Of a stretch of DNA of 64,000 nt, positions 44,850-55,083 are shown piece by piece. The DNA comes from DATEKX01 sp963726785 (GTDB taxonomy: Bacteria; Acidobacteriota; Blastocatellia; UBA7656), in assembly GCA_963726785.1 (NCBI GenBank), contig CAVSDJ010000001.1:434001-498000 (forward strand), in the 5' to 3' direction. The notes under the pieces are model-generated. The model saw only the letters and a program-made list of their open reading frames with translations, searched no databases and had not been told where the DNA came from. Made by a program: the position numbers and the translations under genes. Each line of letters opens with the position of its first letter. Position 1 is the stretch's first letter.

Positions 44850-47800
44850 TCAGACTTTAGTAATAGCCAACTGAACGTTTTCGCCGCCGAGCTTGACCGT
44901 GTGCGATGAATCAATCGGTGAATCGCTGCGAGTGATTTCCAGCGCCAGTGTTTCGCCCGCAAGGTAATTATAGTGAGCCAGAACTGCCGCGCCCATTTCG
45001 TCGCCCGCAAAGTAAGAGATGCGAATCCGGTCGGCTACATCAAGGCCAATCTCTTTTCGCAGGTTCTGGATGTGCCGCACTAAATCGCGCACCAAGCCTT
45101 CGCGGATCAACTCTGTGTCAAGCTCTGTCGAAATAGCTACGAGAAAACCGTTACCTTCGGAAATCTCCCAGCCCTGCTCGGCCTTCTTTTCAATAACAAC
45201 ATCTTCGGCAGACAGATTTATCTCCTGCCCTTCGGCTTCGAGCGTGACCGGGCCGCTCTTCAATTGTTCTTCAATCTCTGCGGGCTGATCGCTTTGACAA
45301 CGCCTCTTCTAGTTGCGCAAACAGCCTTCCATATTTCGGCTTTGCGGTCTTCCCGTCCAGCCGCGCAGACAAACTATAAAGACCTTCGGCAGAATCGGGA
45401 AAGCTCACCTGCTTGACATTCAATTCGTCTGTCACAAGCGAAATAAAGGGGCGCATATCGTCCGACAGTCCTTTTTCCGCCGTCACGACTCGCACTTCGC
45501 GAAGCGGCTGGCGCACTTTCAGCCCGGCTTTGTTGCGCGCCGAATGCCCCAGTTCTACCAGATCTAGTATTCCGTCCATGCTCCGAAGTAACTGCTCGTC
45601 AATCGCGAATGCGCCTGACTGCGGAAAGTCGCACAGGTGAACGCTCATCTCTGCTGCACTGTCATAACTTCTGACGAGTTCCTGATACATCGCTTCTGAG
45701 GTGAATGGAATGATCGGAGCAAGCAGTTTGACGGTCGTGACAAGAGACTCCCAAAGCGTTTGATATGCGGCTCGCTTGTCGCCATCGTCTTCGCTCTTCC
45801 AGAAACGGCGGCGGCTGCGGCGCAAGTACCAACGAGACAGCGCGTCTATGAACCTGACCACTTCGCGCATGAACAGGTGAACGCTGTAGCCGGAATAATT
45901 CTTGTGCGCGCTCTCGATCAACTTCTGCAACCGGCTCAGTATCCATCGGTCGAGTTCAGGCCGATTCTCGTAAGGCAATGGCGGCAGCGTCGGATCAAAT
46001 TTGTCTATGCGCGCGTAGGTGTTAAAGAATTCGTAAACGTTCCAGAGCGTGAGAAATTCGCGCCGCGCCTCGCGTATTTTATGCCAGCCGAATCTGAGAT
46101 CGTAATCTGGATTATGCGAAGCGTAGAGCCATCGCATCGCGTCCGCGCCTTCACGCTCGGCAGCCTCGTTGAACTCGATGGCGTTGCCCTTGCTCTTGTG
46201 CATCTCCGCGCCTTTCTCGTCCTTCATCAAGCGATAGCCGAACATCAATTCGAAAGGCGGGCGATTCTCCATCACAGTGCTCATCGCAAGTATCGCGTAA
46301 AACCAGTTGCGGAACTGGCCCGGAAAGCTTTCGGAAATCCAGTCTGCCGGGAACCACTTCTCCCAATACTCGCGGTCTGTGTTGTACCGCATCGTCGAAT
46401 AAGGAACTATGCCCGCGTCGAGCCATGGATTGCCGACATCGAGTATGCGGCTGGTCGTGGCCTGACATTTCGAGCAAGCGATCTTCACCGCGTCAATCCA
46501 CGGGCGATGCGGCGTGTGACCTTCAAACTCTTCCCACCCGCTCACGGCTCGCTCGCGCAACTCTTCGCGGCTGCCTATAACGTCGAAATTGCCGCACGAC
46601 TGGCAATGATAGATGGGCAGCGCCAATCCCCAATATCGCTTTTTAGAGATCATCCAATCGTGCATGTTCGTGAGCCATTCGATTTCAAGCTGCTGGCCGT
46701 TTTCAGGAATCCACCCGGTCTGACGAGTGACTTCGATGATCTGGTGACGCAGTTCGTCCATGTTGATGTACCACTCGTCAACTAATCGAAACAACAACTG
46801 CGTCTTGCAGCGCCAGCATATCGGGTAAGAGTGTTTGTACTCTTCTGTGCGATAGAGGAGATTTTTTTCTTTCAGCGAGCTAATGATCGGCTTTGCAACA
46901 TTCGAAGCGTACTGGCCTGTGAACGGGCCAAAGCCTTCGATGAAGTTTCCGCTCTCGTCAATCGGGGCGATTTGTTTGAGGCCGAACTCTTTGCCTAACT
47001 CGAAATCTTCCTTGCCGCATCCGGGCGCGATGTGAACTATGCCCGTGCCTTCTTCGGTGCTGACTTCTTTCCATGGAATGACGCGATGCTCGACGCCCTG
47101 TTGAGCTTCAAGTTCGTCAAAGGGGCCGTCATAAGTCCAGCCCACCATCTGTTCGCCCTTGATTTCTTCGAGCACTTCGACGGGGCCTTGAGCCGACATC
47201 ACGGCTTCCAGGCGTTCTTTGATGAGGTAATAAATATCGTCGCCCTGCCGGACTTTCAGGTAAGTGAGTTCGGGATGAACGGCGGCGGCTACGTTTGACG
47301 TGAGCGTCCAGGGCGTCGTCGTCCACGCGAGCAAATATTCATTCGCGCGACCGCGCAGAGGGAAACGAACAGTCGGAGAAGTGTGCGTCACTTCGGGCCG
47401 TTCTTCGCTGGATATTTCGTGCTGCGAGATGCCCGTGCCGCAGCGCGGGCACCAGGGCATCGAATCGAATCCGTGATAGAGGTATCCGCGCTCGTGGCAC
47501 TTCTTGATGAACTGCCAGATGGTGAAATTGTTCTCGTCGGACATCGTATAATAAGAGTTGTTCCAATCCATCCAGTAGCCGAGCCGGGTTGATTGCTGCG
47601 ATTGAATGCCTGCGAATTTGAGAACACGCTCTTTGCATTTTTCTACGAATGGAGCGATGCCGTAACTTTCAATGTCGCGCTTGGATTTGAAGCCGAGTTC
47701 TTTTTCTACTTCGACCTCGACCCAGAGGCCCTGACAATCGAACCCGTTCTGGTATCGAAGCTCGCGCCCGTTCATCGCGTTGTAGCGTTGAAAGAGGTCT

Positions 47801-47979
47801 TTATAAGTGCGCCCCCATGCGTGATGCACGCCCATGGGATTATTGGCCGTGATCGGGCCGTCGAGAAAAGACCATTTTGGTTTGCCCCGATTCTTCTCTA
47901 CAAGTTTCTGAAAGCACTGCTCGCGCTCCCAGAATTCGAGTATCTCGCGCTCCATCTGCGGAAAGTTGATATTAGCCAC
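44850..47979 (-). CDS. ileS: Isoleucyl-tRNA synthetase, type 2, with GXHH signature; one frameshift near 3' end
   Basis: IleRS charges tRNA-Ile and edits valine. The main frame (47979-45271, 902 residues) holds the Rossmann core, the editing domain and the MHKSKGN catalytic loop (KMSKS equivalent). The final 137 codons continue in another frame (45263-44850, SGPVTLEAEGQEINLSAEDV onward) after a break near 45275-45290. The full protein of about 1,040 residues fits type-2 (eukaryote-like) IleRS. The class I HxGH signature is replaced by G50-V-H-H53 (NNPMGVHHAWG), the swapped form known from mupirocin-hyper-resistant IleRS2. No other ileS is in the window. The frameshift is probably a sequence error, as the gene should be essential. 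Confidence 0.94.
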
Positions 47980-48057
47980 CCAGTTGCTCCTTAATTATTC
48001 GATTAATCGCAGAGGCACGGAGGAAACACAGAGAGTATTAAGTCCGTCTGTCACTAC

Positions 48058-48210
48058 TCAGCCCCCTATGGGCGACCTGTCTATAGTTAGCAAGCATATA
48101 TAATCTCGTAGCTCCGTAGGAGCAACCTTTGAATCAAAAGGTTGCTCCTACGGAGCTACAAAAGCGCTTTGCGATGCGCTGCTATAGACAGGTCGTTCCT
48201 ACGGAGCTAT
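48058..48210. repeat. Nested double-palindrome repeat, copy 5
   Basis: A complete A-B-B'-A' copy with a diverged first arm (CCCCCTATGGGCGACCTGTC). Half an element of the CGCAGAGGCACGGAGG type precedes it (48005-48035). The 290-base gap between ileS and the acyl-CoA ligase contains nothing else visible. Confidence 0.85.
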
Positions 48211-48270
48211 GACTGAATAGTTAATCTTTTCGTGTTTTCTCCCTACCTTCATGTTTAATCCTATATTCTC

Positions 48271-50091
48271 TTATTCAGCGCCGCCTGAGTAAAGCGATTC
48301 TATGAGACTGCCGTATTTTTCCTCGACGACGCGGCGACGGACTTTTAGCGTCGGCGTAAGCTCGCCGCCATCAATGCTGAACTCATCAGGCAACAACGCA
48401 ATACGTTTCACCTTTTCATAGTCCGCAAGTTCGCGTGTCAAACGATTCACCTCTCCCTTCATCATATCCGCCACGCGACGCTCGGCCACGAGGGCGGCCT
48501 TGTCCTTCTGTTCGATGCCTTGCTCTTTGGCCCACGCGCGCAGCCGCTCGAAGTCCGGCACGATCAACGCCGAAACATACTTTCGCTTATCGCCTACGAT
48601 GACGGCCTGTTCTACATATTCGCTCTGGCAAAGCAACCCTTCGATCATTTGCGGCGCGACGTACTTGCCAGATGATGTCTTTATCAAATCTTTCTTGCGG
48701 TCTGTGATGAATAAGAAACCGTCTTTGTCGAAGCGACCTATGTCGCCCGTCTTGAACCATCGTTTGTCAATTTCCGGCTCGTCAGTGAAAGCCTGCGCGG
48801 TCTCTTCGGGCTTGTTGAAATAGCCTTGAAAGACGTGAGGCCCGCGCGTCAGTATCTCGCCGTCTTCGGCTATTTTCACTTCAAGGCCGGCCAGGTGTCG
48901 CCCGACTGATCCGATGCGATTAGCCCCGAGCGTATTGACCGCGATGACCGGAGACGTTTCCGTCAAGCCGTAACCCTGCAGCACGGGCACGCCTGCGCCC
49001 GAAAAGACGAGAGCTATGTCAATCGGAAGCGCCGCGCCCCCCGACACCATTCGCTTTATTCTTCCGCCCAGCGCCGCGCGCAGTTTTTCAAATACCAGAT
49101 GATCCGCAATGTCGCGCTGGAATTCCAACAGCGGCGGCACGCGCTCGCCTGATGAGTAGTGGTGTCCGAGCCGTCGAGCTACGGTGAGCGACCAGTCGAA
49201 TATGCGTTTGCTTAAACCTCCCTTATCGGAAGCGTTCTTCTGCATTCGCGCATAAACTTTTTCAAGCAGCCGAGGCACTGTTGACATCAACGTGGGCTGC
49301 ACTTCGAGCATGTCTGCCGCGACGGTTTCGATTCCGCCCGCATAGTTGATTTGAACTCCGCGATGCAGACACAAATACAACACCATTCGCTCAAATATGT
49401 GCGACAGCGGAAGGAAGGACAGCATCAATCCGTCCGGCTCGATTTCGAGAAACGCGCCTGCGGCGGTTGCATTGTAGGCGATGTTCGAGTGAGTCAGCAT
49501 AGCGCCTTTAGGCTCGCCCGTCGTGCCTGACGTGTAGATGATCGAAGCGAGGTCTGACGGCTGAACGTCGGATGAGATCAGGTCGTAAAGCTCAGGCCGT
49601 TCGGCGTGGAGCCGCGCGCCGTTCTCTTCAATCGTAGAGAATGAAATTATGTTTTCGCCTTCGCCAGTTGTGGGTTGAAAAGGAACGATGCGGAGGTCGG
49701 GAAATTTCTTGAGAGCTTCGTCTACGCGCTTCATCTGCCGCGCGGTCGAGATGAACAGAAGTTTTGGCGCTGACTCGCTCAGGATGTATTCGACCTGATG
49801 CGGAGGTTGAGTCGGATAGATAGGAACATTGACCGCGCCGTTCGAGAGTATCGCGTAATCGCTAATGCTCCACAGCGGCCCGCTCTCGGCGAGCATTGCG
49901 ACGCGGTCGCCTTTGCGTATGCCGAAATCGTAAAGTCCGAGCGCGACATTGCGCACGCGCTCAAGCAAGCGGTCGGCTGTAATTGCGGTCCACTGCTTTT
50001 CCTGTTTGAAGCGGAGCACATCTTTTTGAGGTCGGGCACTGACCGCAGTTTTGAGCAATTCGACAAGCGTTTTTGGCCTTGTGTCGTTCAT
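48271..50091 (-). CDS. Long-chain acyl-CoA synthetase (AMP-dependent ligase)
   Basis: This 606-residue adenylate-forming enzyme activates fatty acids to acyl-CoA. Motifs in order are IIYTSGTTGEPKGAMLTHSN (P-loop), LSFLPLSHIFERM, QGYGLTETSPVIAVNTLG, WFKTGDIGRFDKDGFLFITD and RKKDLIKTSSGKYVAPQMIE (with the catalytic Lys region following). It resembles FadD15-type enzymes. It stands alone between repeats. Confidence 0.92.
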   Translation of the reverse strand: MNDTRPKTLVELLKTAVSARPQKDVLRFKQEKQWTAITADRLLERVRNVALGLYDFGIRKGDRVAMLAESGPLWSISDYAILSNGAVNVPIYPTQPPHQVEYILSESAPKLLFISTARQMKRVDEALKKFPDLRIVPFQPTTGEGENIISFSTIEENGARLHAERPELYDLISSDVQPSDLASIIYTSGTTGEPKGAMLTHSNIAYNATAAGAFLEIEPDGLMLSFLPLSHIFERMVLYLCLHRGVQINYAGGIETVAADMLEVQPTLMSTVPRLLEKVYARMQKNASDKGGLSKRIFDWSLTVARRLGHHYSSGERVPPLLEFQRDIADHLVFEKLRAALGGRIKRMVSGGAALPIDIALVFSGAGVPVLQGYGLTETSPVIAVNTLGANRIGSVGRHLAGLEVKIAEDGEILTRGPHVFQGYFNKPEETAQAFTDEPEIDKRWFKTGDIGRFDKDGFLFITDRKKDLIKTSSGKYVAPQMIEGLLCQSEYVEQAVIVGDKRKYVSALIVPDFERLRAWAKEQGIEQKDKAALVAERRVADMMKGEVNRLTRELADYEKVKRIALLPDEFSIDGGELTPTLKVRRRVVEEKYGSLIESLYSGGAE

Positions 50092-50223
50092 GTTTTTGCT
50101 CTGTTAACTGATAAATGATGAGATGAAAAGCGCGGCTATTTTAATCGGCTCGCGGCGATATGTAAATTGAAATAGCGCGGGAAATAGTTTTACCAGCGAG
50201 CGAGGTTATAAAGAAAAAGCCTG

Positions 50224-50308
50224 TTCACCGCAGAGGCGCAGAGGATTCAGAGATTACGCAGAGTAATAATAGTTTTTCTCTGCGCCCCCTCTGCGCCTCT
50301 GCGGTGAA
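50224..50308. repeat. Inverted repeat, TTCACCGCAGAGGCGCAGAG type
   Basis: The 21-bp arms at 50224-50244 and 50288-50308 are exact inverted copies. It lies in the divergent gap (50092-50386) between the acyl-CoA ligase and the ABC operon. No clear promoter was recognised in the rest of the gap. Confidence 0.88.
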
Positions 50309-50386
50309 TAGACTTCATTGTCAACATCGTTCACCTTGATTCAGCAACGCCTGAACGTAATACTCTGAGAGTGGCGCGACTGATTA

Positions 50387-51100
50387 ATGATTGCGAGAGC
50401 GTGCTTGCCTGTTCTTATAGTTGATAATGTCGAAAAAGTTTATCAGGGCGGACGCGGCGGCGTATCAGCCTTGCGCGGCGTGAGCTTTCAAGCCGACGCG
50501 GGCGATTTCATCGCATTGATGGGGCCGTCGGGCTGCGGCAAGTCCTCGCTGCTTCATCTTATCGGAGGAATGGACAGACCTACACGCGGGCGCGTGTTGC
50601 TCGATTCAATCGCGCTCGACGCGCTCGACGAAGAAGCGCTCGCCCGCCTTCGTCGAAGAAAGATCGGTTTCGTATTTCAATTCTTCAATCTGTTGCCCAC
50701 GCTTACGGTCGCGGAAAATGTCGCCCTGCCGCTCCTTCTCGACGGCGCAAGCGACCGCGAGGCTGATGAAAGAACGAACGCGCTCATTGATCGAGTCGGC
50801 ATGGCGAACCGCGCCGGTCATTACCCGGCAGAACTTTCCGGCGGCGAGATGCAGCGCACAGCCGTTGCCCGTGCCATCATCACTCGCCCTGAGCTGATTT
50901 TGGCGGACGAGCCGACCGGCAATCTCGACACGGAAAACGGCGAAGCTGTCATGCGATTGCTTGCCGAACTCAATCGAGAAACGGGCGTCACCATAATTCT
51001 TGCGACTCACTCCGAAGAATCCGCCGCCTATACGAAGCGCACTATACGAATGCGCGACGGTCTCATCGAACGCGACAACGGGGCAGAGTCGCAGAGATGA
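50387..51100 (+). CDS. ABC transporter ATP-binding protein (LolD/MacB type)
   Basis: This 237-residue ATPase has Walker A MGPSGCGKSSLLHLIGG, the Q-loop region FVFQFFNLLPTLTV, the signature LSGGEMQRTAVARA and Walker B ELILADEPTGNLD. The features match type VII ABC systems that drive FtsX-like permeases. It overlaps the permease gene by 4 nt (ATGA). Confidence 0.93.
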   Translation: MIARACLPVLIVDNVEKVYQGGRGGVSALRGVSFQADAGDFIALMGPSGCGKSSLLHLIGGMDRPTRGRVLLDSIALDALDEEALARLRRRKIGFVFQFFNLLPTLTVAENVALPLLLDGASDREADERTNALIDRVGMANRAGHYPAELSGGEMQRTAVARAIITRPELILADEPTGNLDTENGEAVMRLLAELNRETGVTIILATHSEESAAYTKRTIRMRDGLIERDNGAESQR

Positions 51101-53790
51101 ACTCATACTTAAAACTCTTCAGGCAGTTCATACTGCGCTCGCTCGCTCGCGAAAAAATGCGTTCAGCCGTAACGGCGCTCGGCATCAGCCTCGGCGTAGC
51201 GGTGACGATTGCCATCCGTCTCGCCAATGCGAGCGCGCTCGAATCATTTCGCACGGCTACAGAATCCGTCGCCGGAGAAACTTCGATTCAGGTCACGGGC
51301 GCGGCAGGTCGCTTTGACGAAACATTGCTCAGTGATCTTGTCTGGCTTCGCGAATACGGCGAGATCAGTCCAGTCATAACAGGCTACGCGATGGCCGACT
51401 GGTACGATCAATCAAACAACAATGCCAGTGAGAAAAACTCGAACGCGAATCGCGATGTTTCAATCATCAATCCGCAAACACGCGGGCGCTACGGCGAATT
51501 TCTTCAGGTGCTCGGCGTAGATGTTCTGCGCGACCGCGCGTTCAGGCGTTATCATTTGATTCGCACAAGCGAGCGCGACCACGAGCCGAATGCGCGCGAA
51601 TTCTTGTTCCTACTCGCAGACCCGAATTCCATCATCCTCACAGAAGAGTTCGCCCACAGGCGCGGCCTTTCAATAGGCTCAACCTTTGCCCTGACGATGA
51701 GCGATAAGCGCCACGAATTCATAGTGCGAGGTCTGCTTCTTAACGAAGGCCCTGCAAAGCTCGCGCAGGGCAACTTCGCGCTGATGGACATAGCTGCCGC
51801 GCAACTCGCTTTCAATCGGTTGGGATTGCTCGACCGCGTTGACGTAAAGCTCAAGCGCGGCATCGCGGTTGATAAATCCGAAGCTGAAATTGCGAGCCGA
51901 CTTCCCGTGTCGCTTGTCGTCGCGCGCCCTGATGCGAGTTACAGCGAGGTTGAAAAGATGATCGCGGCTTTTCATTTCAATCTCAACGCGCTCGGCTCGA
52001 TAGCTCTCATCGTCGGACTCTTTCTGATTTACAACACAGTCTCTATCTCTGTAATCACCAGACGCGAAGAAGTCGGAACGCTCAGGGCCATAGGCACAAG
52101 TCGTTTGATGGTGCTGGCGCTTTTTCTGGGCGAGGCTCTGTTGCTTGCGATTATTGGAACAATCGTGGGGTTGGGGCTTGGTCGTTTGATGGCGAGCTTT
52201 GCCGTGCGCGCTACGGCGACGACGGTCGAGACTTTTTACGTATCGTCCGTTGCGGTGCATACGATTGCAAAGCAGGTGCTCGGCCTCGGCGAGATATTGA
52301 TTGCGTTTGCCATCGCGCTACCGCTCGCGCTCGTCGCCGCCGCCATGCCTGCGCTCGAAGCGTCCCGCGTCCGACCCATAGAAGCGATGCGCGGAGCCGA
52401 GCGGCTTGAAAAAACTTTCAAGCCGTCTTTGAAGTTTCTCTTGATCTCGACAGTGCTTTTCGCAATCGGTTATCTGCTGACGCGACTTGATGCTGTGAAC
52501 GGGCTTCCGATATTTGGCTACGTGGCGGCGCTGGCGCTGATGTTCGGCGGCGCGTTCCTGGCTCCGAATATTTTGTGGCTGGCCTGTCGAAGCGCAGGTC
52601 AGTTCATCTCGATAATCTTTCGCTCCGTTCGCGTCGAAGTGAGGCTTGCAAGCGCGAACCTGCGAAGCGCGATTCCTCGCGTATCAATATCTGTCGCTGC
52701 GCTCGCGGTCAGTCTTGCAATGATGGTCGCGATTTCGATTATGATCGGCAGCTTCCGCGAGACGGTCGCCTACTGGGTAGATCAAACGATGGTCGCAGAC
52801 ATATACGCGCGCCCGATGGCGCGAACTGCGACGAACTTCGCGGGCGAGATAAGCCAGGAAGCAATCGCGACAGTAAAACAAGACCCGCAGGTCGCAGCGG
52901 TTGATCCTTTTGCCACTGAGCAGGTTAGCTATCAGGGCGATTCGATTACGGTCGGCGCGGGCGATTTCTCGACTCTTCTCAAACACGGGCGGTTGCTTTA
53001 CAAATCGCCGAGCGACGCGCGCGAGCGAATACAAGGCGCAATTGGCCGCGACGCTGTGACTGTTAACGAAAGCTTCGCGATTCGATACAAAAAACAGGCT
53101 GGCGATTCTATAGAACTTTCGACCGCTGCGGGTGCGCGACTGTTCGAGATCGTAGCTGTCTTTTATGATTACTCGAACAGTCGCGGAGTTGCGGTGATGG
53201 ACAGAACCGTCTTCGCGCGACATTTCCCCAACGCTCGATCAGGCAGTCTTTCGATCTATCTTCAACCGGGCGCTGACTCAGCCGAAGTCAATGAAAGGCT
53301 GATGCGTGAGGTCGGCGGTCAGTATCAAATATTTTTCATAACCAACGGCGGAGTCAGGCGCGAAGTGATGAAGATATTCGACAGCACGTTTGCCATCACT
53401 TACGCGCTTGAAGTGATCGCCATAGCAATCGCGGGACTCGGCGTCATCTCGACGCTGATAACGTTGATTCTAGAACGACGCGGCGAAATTGCCGTGCTCG
53501 GTTTTCTGGGCGCGACCAGAGCGCAGATAAAACGGATGGTCGTAATCGAAGCTCTGTTAATCGGAGGAGTCAGTCAGGCGATAGGCATCATCACAGGGCT
53601 GATGCTGTCGCTCGTTTTGATTTACGTGATAAACGTTCAGTCATTCGGCTGGACTATTCAGTTTCATTTCCCGGTTGGTTTTCTGATTCAATCAACGCTG
53701 CTGATACTTGCGGTCACTGCCATAGCCGGACTCTACCCGGCTTCGCGCGCAGCGAAAATAGAAGCCGTGCGATTCGCCAGAGAAGAATGA
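51097..53790 (+). CDS. ABC transporter permease with two FtsX domains
   Basis: This 897-residue protein has an N-terminal membrane helix, a periplasmic domain, and a first FtsX domain (about 290-430; TRREEVGTLRAIGTS, LEASRVRPIEAMRGAE). A second half repeats this plan and ends in another FtsX domain (ERRGEIAVLGFLGATRAQI, LYPASRAAKIEAVRFAREE). The double arrangement is typical of AttF/AttG-like permeases. It is coupled to the ATPase before it and to the lipocalin-like gene after it by 4-nt overlaps. Confidence 0.93.
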   Translation: MNSYLKLFRQFILRSLAREKMRSAVTALGISLGVAVTIAIRLANASALESFRTATESVAGETSIQVTGAAGRFDETLLSDLVWLREYGEISPVITGYAMADWYDQSNNNASEKNSNANRDVSIINPQTRGRYGEFLQVLGVDVLRDRAFRRYHLIRTSERDHEPNAREFLFLLADPNSIILTEEFAHRRGLSIGSTFALTMSDKRHEFIVRGLLLNEGPAKLAQGNFALMDIAAAQLAFNRLGLLDRVDVKLKRGIAVDKSEAEIASRLPVSLVVARPDASYSEVEKMIAAFHFNLNALGSIALIVGLFLIYNTVSISVITRREEVGTLRAIGTSRLMVLALFLGEALLLAIIGTIVGLGLGRLMASFAVRATATTVETFYVSSVAVHTIAKQVLGLGEILIAFAIALPLALVAAAMPALEASRVRPIEAMRGAERLEKTFKPSLKFLLISTVLFAIGYLLTRLDAVNGLPIFGYVAALALMFGGAFLAPNILWLACRSAGQFISIIFRSVRVEVRLASANLRSAIPRVSISVAALAVSLAMMVAISIMIGSFRETVAYWVDQTMVADIYARPMARTATNFAGEISQEAIATVKQDPQVAAVDPFATEQVSYQGDSITVGAGDFSTLLKHGRLLYKSPSDARERIQGAIGRDAVTVNESFAIRYKKQAGDSIELSTAAGARLFEIVAVFYDYSNSRGVAVMDRTVFARHFPNARSGSLSIYLQPGADSAEVNERLMREVGGQYQIFFITNGGVRREVMKIFDSTFAITYALEVIAIAIAGLGVISTLITLILERRGEIAVLGFLGATRAQIKRMVVIEALLIGGVSQAIGIITGLMLSLVLIYVINVQSFGWTIQFHFPVGFLIQSTLLILAVTAIAGLYPASRAAKIEAVRFAREE

Positions 53791-54983
53791 TGAGAAGTCA
53801 AAAGACAAAGGACAAAAAACAAAAGACAAGCATGCAATGGCTGATTGCTGTCGGCTGTTTGTTGTTTGCTGCGATCAATTTTTTGCCCGCCGCTTATGGT
53901 CTGCTATCTGCCGAAACGGCTGAATCGGAAACCCGGCTTGTGAACAAAGATGGATGGCGCGAGTCGGAAGCGGGCTATCGCTACTCGTTCCCGCGAGACC
54001 ATGCATCGCACGAAGATTATGCAGTCGAGTGGTGGTATTACACGGGCAACGTCGAAACAAAAGAGGGCAGGCGATTCGGTTATCAGTTGACCTTTTTCCG
54101 TGTAGGGGTCGTGCGCGAGCCTTTGAACAGATCGCGCTGGGCGATTCGGAATTTATACATGGCTCACCTGGCGATTTCCGACATCGAGCAGAAAGAGTTT
54201 CATTCGTTCGAGCGCATCAATCGCGCTGGCGTAGGCTGGGCTGGCGCTGAAACTTCGAGTTATCGCGTGTGGAACGAAGATTGGGAATCGCGTCTTGATG
54301 GCCGAGACCATCTGCTTCGGGCGAGCGAAGGCGATTATGAATTGGATTTGCGGCTCGCGCTCGCGAAGCCCGAAGTGATTCACGGCGAAAACGGAATCAG
54401 CCAGAAAGGTTCGGCTGCGGGAAATGCTTCGCACTATTATTCGCTCACGCGGCTTCAAACACGGGGGCGAATAAAAGTCGGCGGCCAGTCGTTTGAAGTA
54501 ACCGGATTGAGCTGGATGGATCACGAATTCGGCACAAGCTTTCTGGAAGAAGAACAAACCGGATGGGACTGGTTCTCGATTCAATTAGACGATGGGCGCG
54601 ACCTGATGATGTTTCAGATTCGCCGCCGCGACGGTTCGATTGATCCGCGTTCGAGCGGAACATTGATTGACGCGGACGGACGCGCAGTTCACATTTCATT
54701 CTCTGATTTCGCGCTCCGATCAAGCGATGTATGGCGCTCAACTGAAAGCGGCGCAAGTTATCCAATCAATTGGACTATTGATCTGCCGCGTTACGATTTG
54801 CGCTTGAGCGTAAAGGCGGCCTTCGACAATCAAGAACTGCGCACAGGCGAGAGCACGGGCGTTACCTATTGGGAGGGCAGCGTTAAAGTAGAAGGAACAT
54901 CCGGTGACAAAAAAATCGCGGGGCGCGGCTATCTCGAAATGACGGGCTATGCCGGTCAGAACATGGGCGCGATATTGCAATGA
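53787..54983 (+). CDS. AttH/CrtC-like lipocalin-fold secreted protein
   Basis: A signal-like N-terminus (hydrophobic stretch about 12-35) is followed by a two-domain lipocalin-like fold with family motifs YRYSFPRDHASHEDYAVEWW, GYQLTFFRVGV, GLSWMDHEFGTSF and GWDWFSIQLDDGRDLMMFQI. The family is named after carotenoid 1,2-hydratase (CrtC) and AttH. Here the neighbours match the AttEFGH arrangement (ATPase, permease, AttH), so transport or lipid handling is more likely than carotenoid hydration. Confidence 0.88.
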   Translation: MMRSQKTKDKKQKTSMQWLIAVGCLLFAAINFLPAAYGLLSAETAESETRLVNKDGWRESEAGYRYSFPRDHASHEDYAVEWWYYTGNVETKEGRRFGYQLTFFRVGVVREPLNRSRWAIRNLYMAHLAISDIEQKEFHSFERINRAGVGWAGAETSSYRVWNEDWESRLDGRDHLLRASEGDYELDLRLALAKPEVIHGENGISQKGSAAGNASHYYSLTRLQTRGRIKVGGQSFEVTGLSWMDHEFGTSFLEEEQTGWDWFSIQLDDGRDLMMFQIRRRDGSIDPRSSGTLIDADGRAVHISFSDFALRSSDVWRSTESGASYPINWTIDLPRYDLRLSVKAAFDNQELRTGESTGVTYWEGSVKVEGTSGDKKIAGRGYLEMTGYAGQNMGAILQ

Positions 54984-55083
54984 AAATGCATTTGCAATCT
55001 ATTGACATGGATTGCCGACTATGATGTGATTTGTCTGCCTGTATCCGTTCCTTTCCCGTAGCTCAACAATCGGAGGCACCAAC

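Noticed and set aside
45760..46785. 341-codon frame opposite ileS
   Set aside because: Antisense shadow of IleRS with no ribosome binding site and no recognisable domain.
47980..48270. T-box leader upstream of ileS
   Set aside because: No T-box sequence or terminator/antiterminator pair is visible; the gap is filled by a nested palindrome and half of another repeat.
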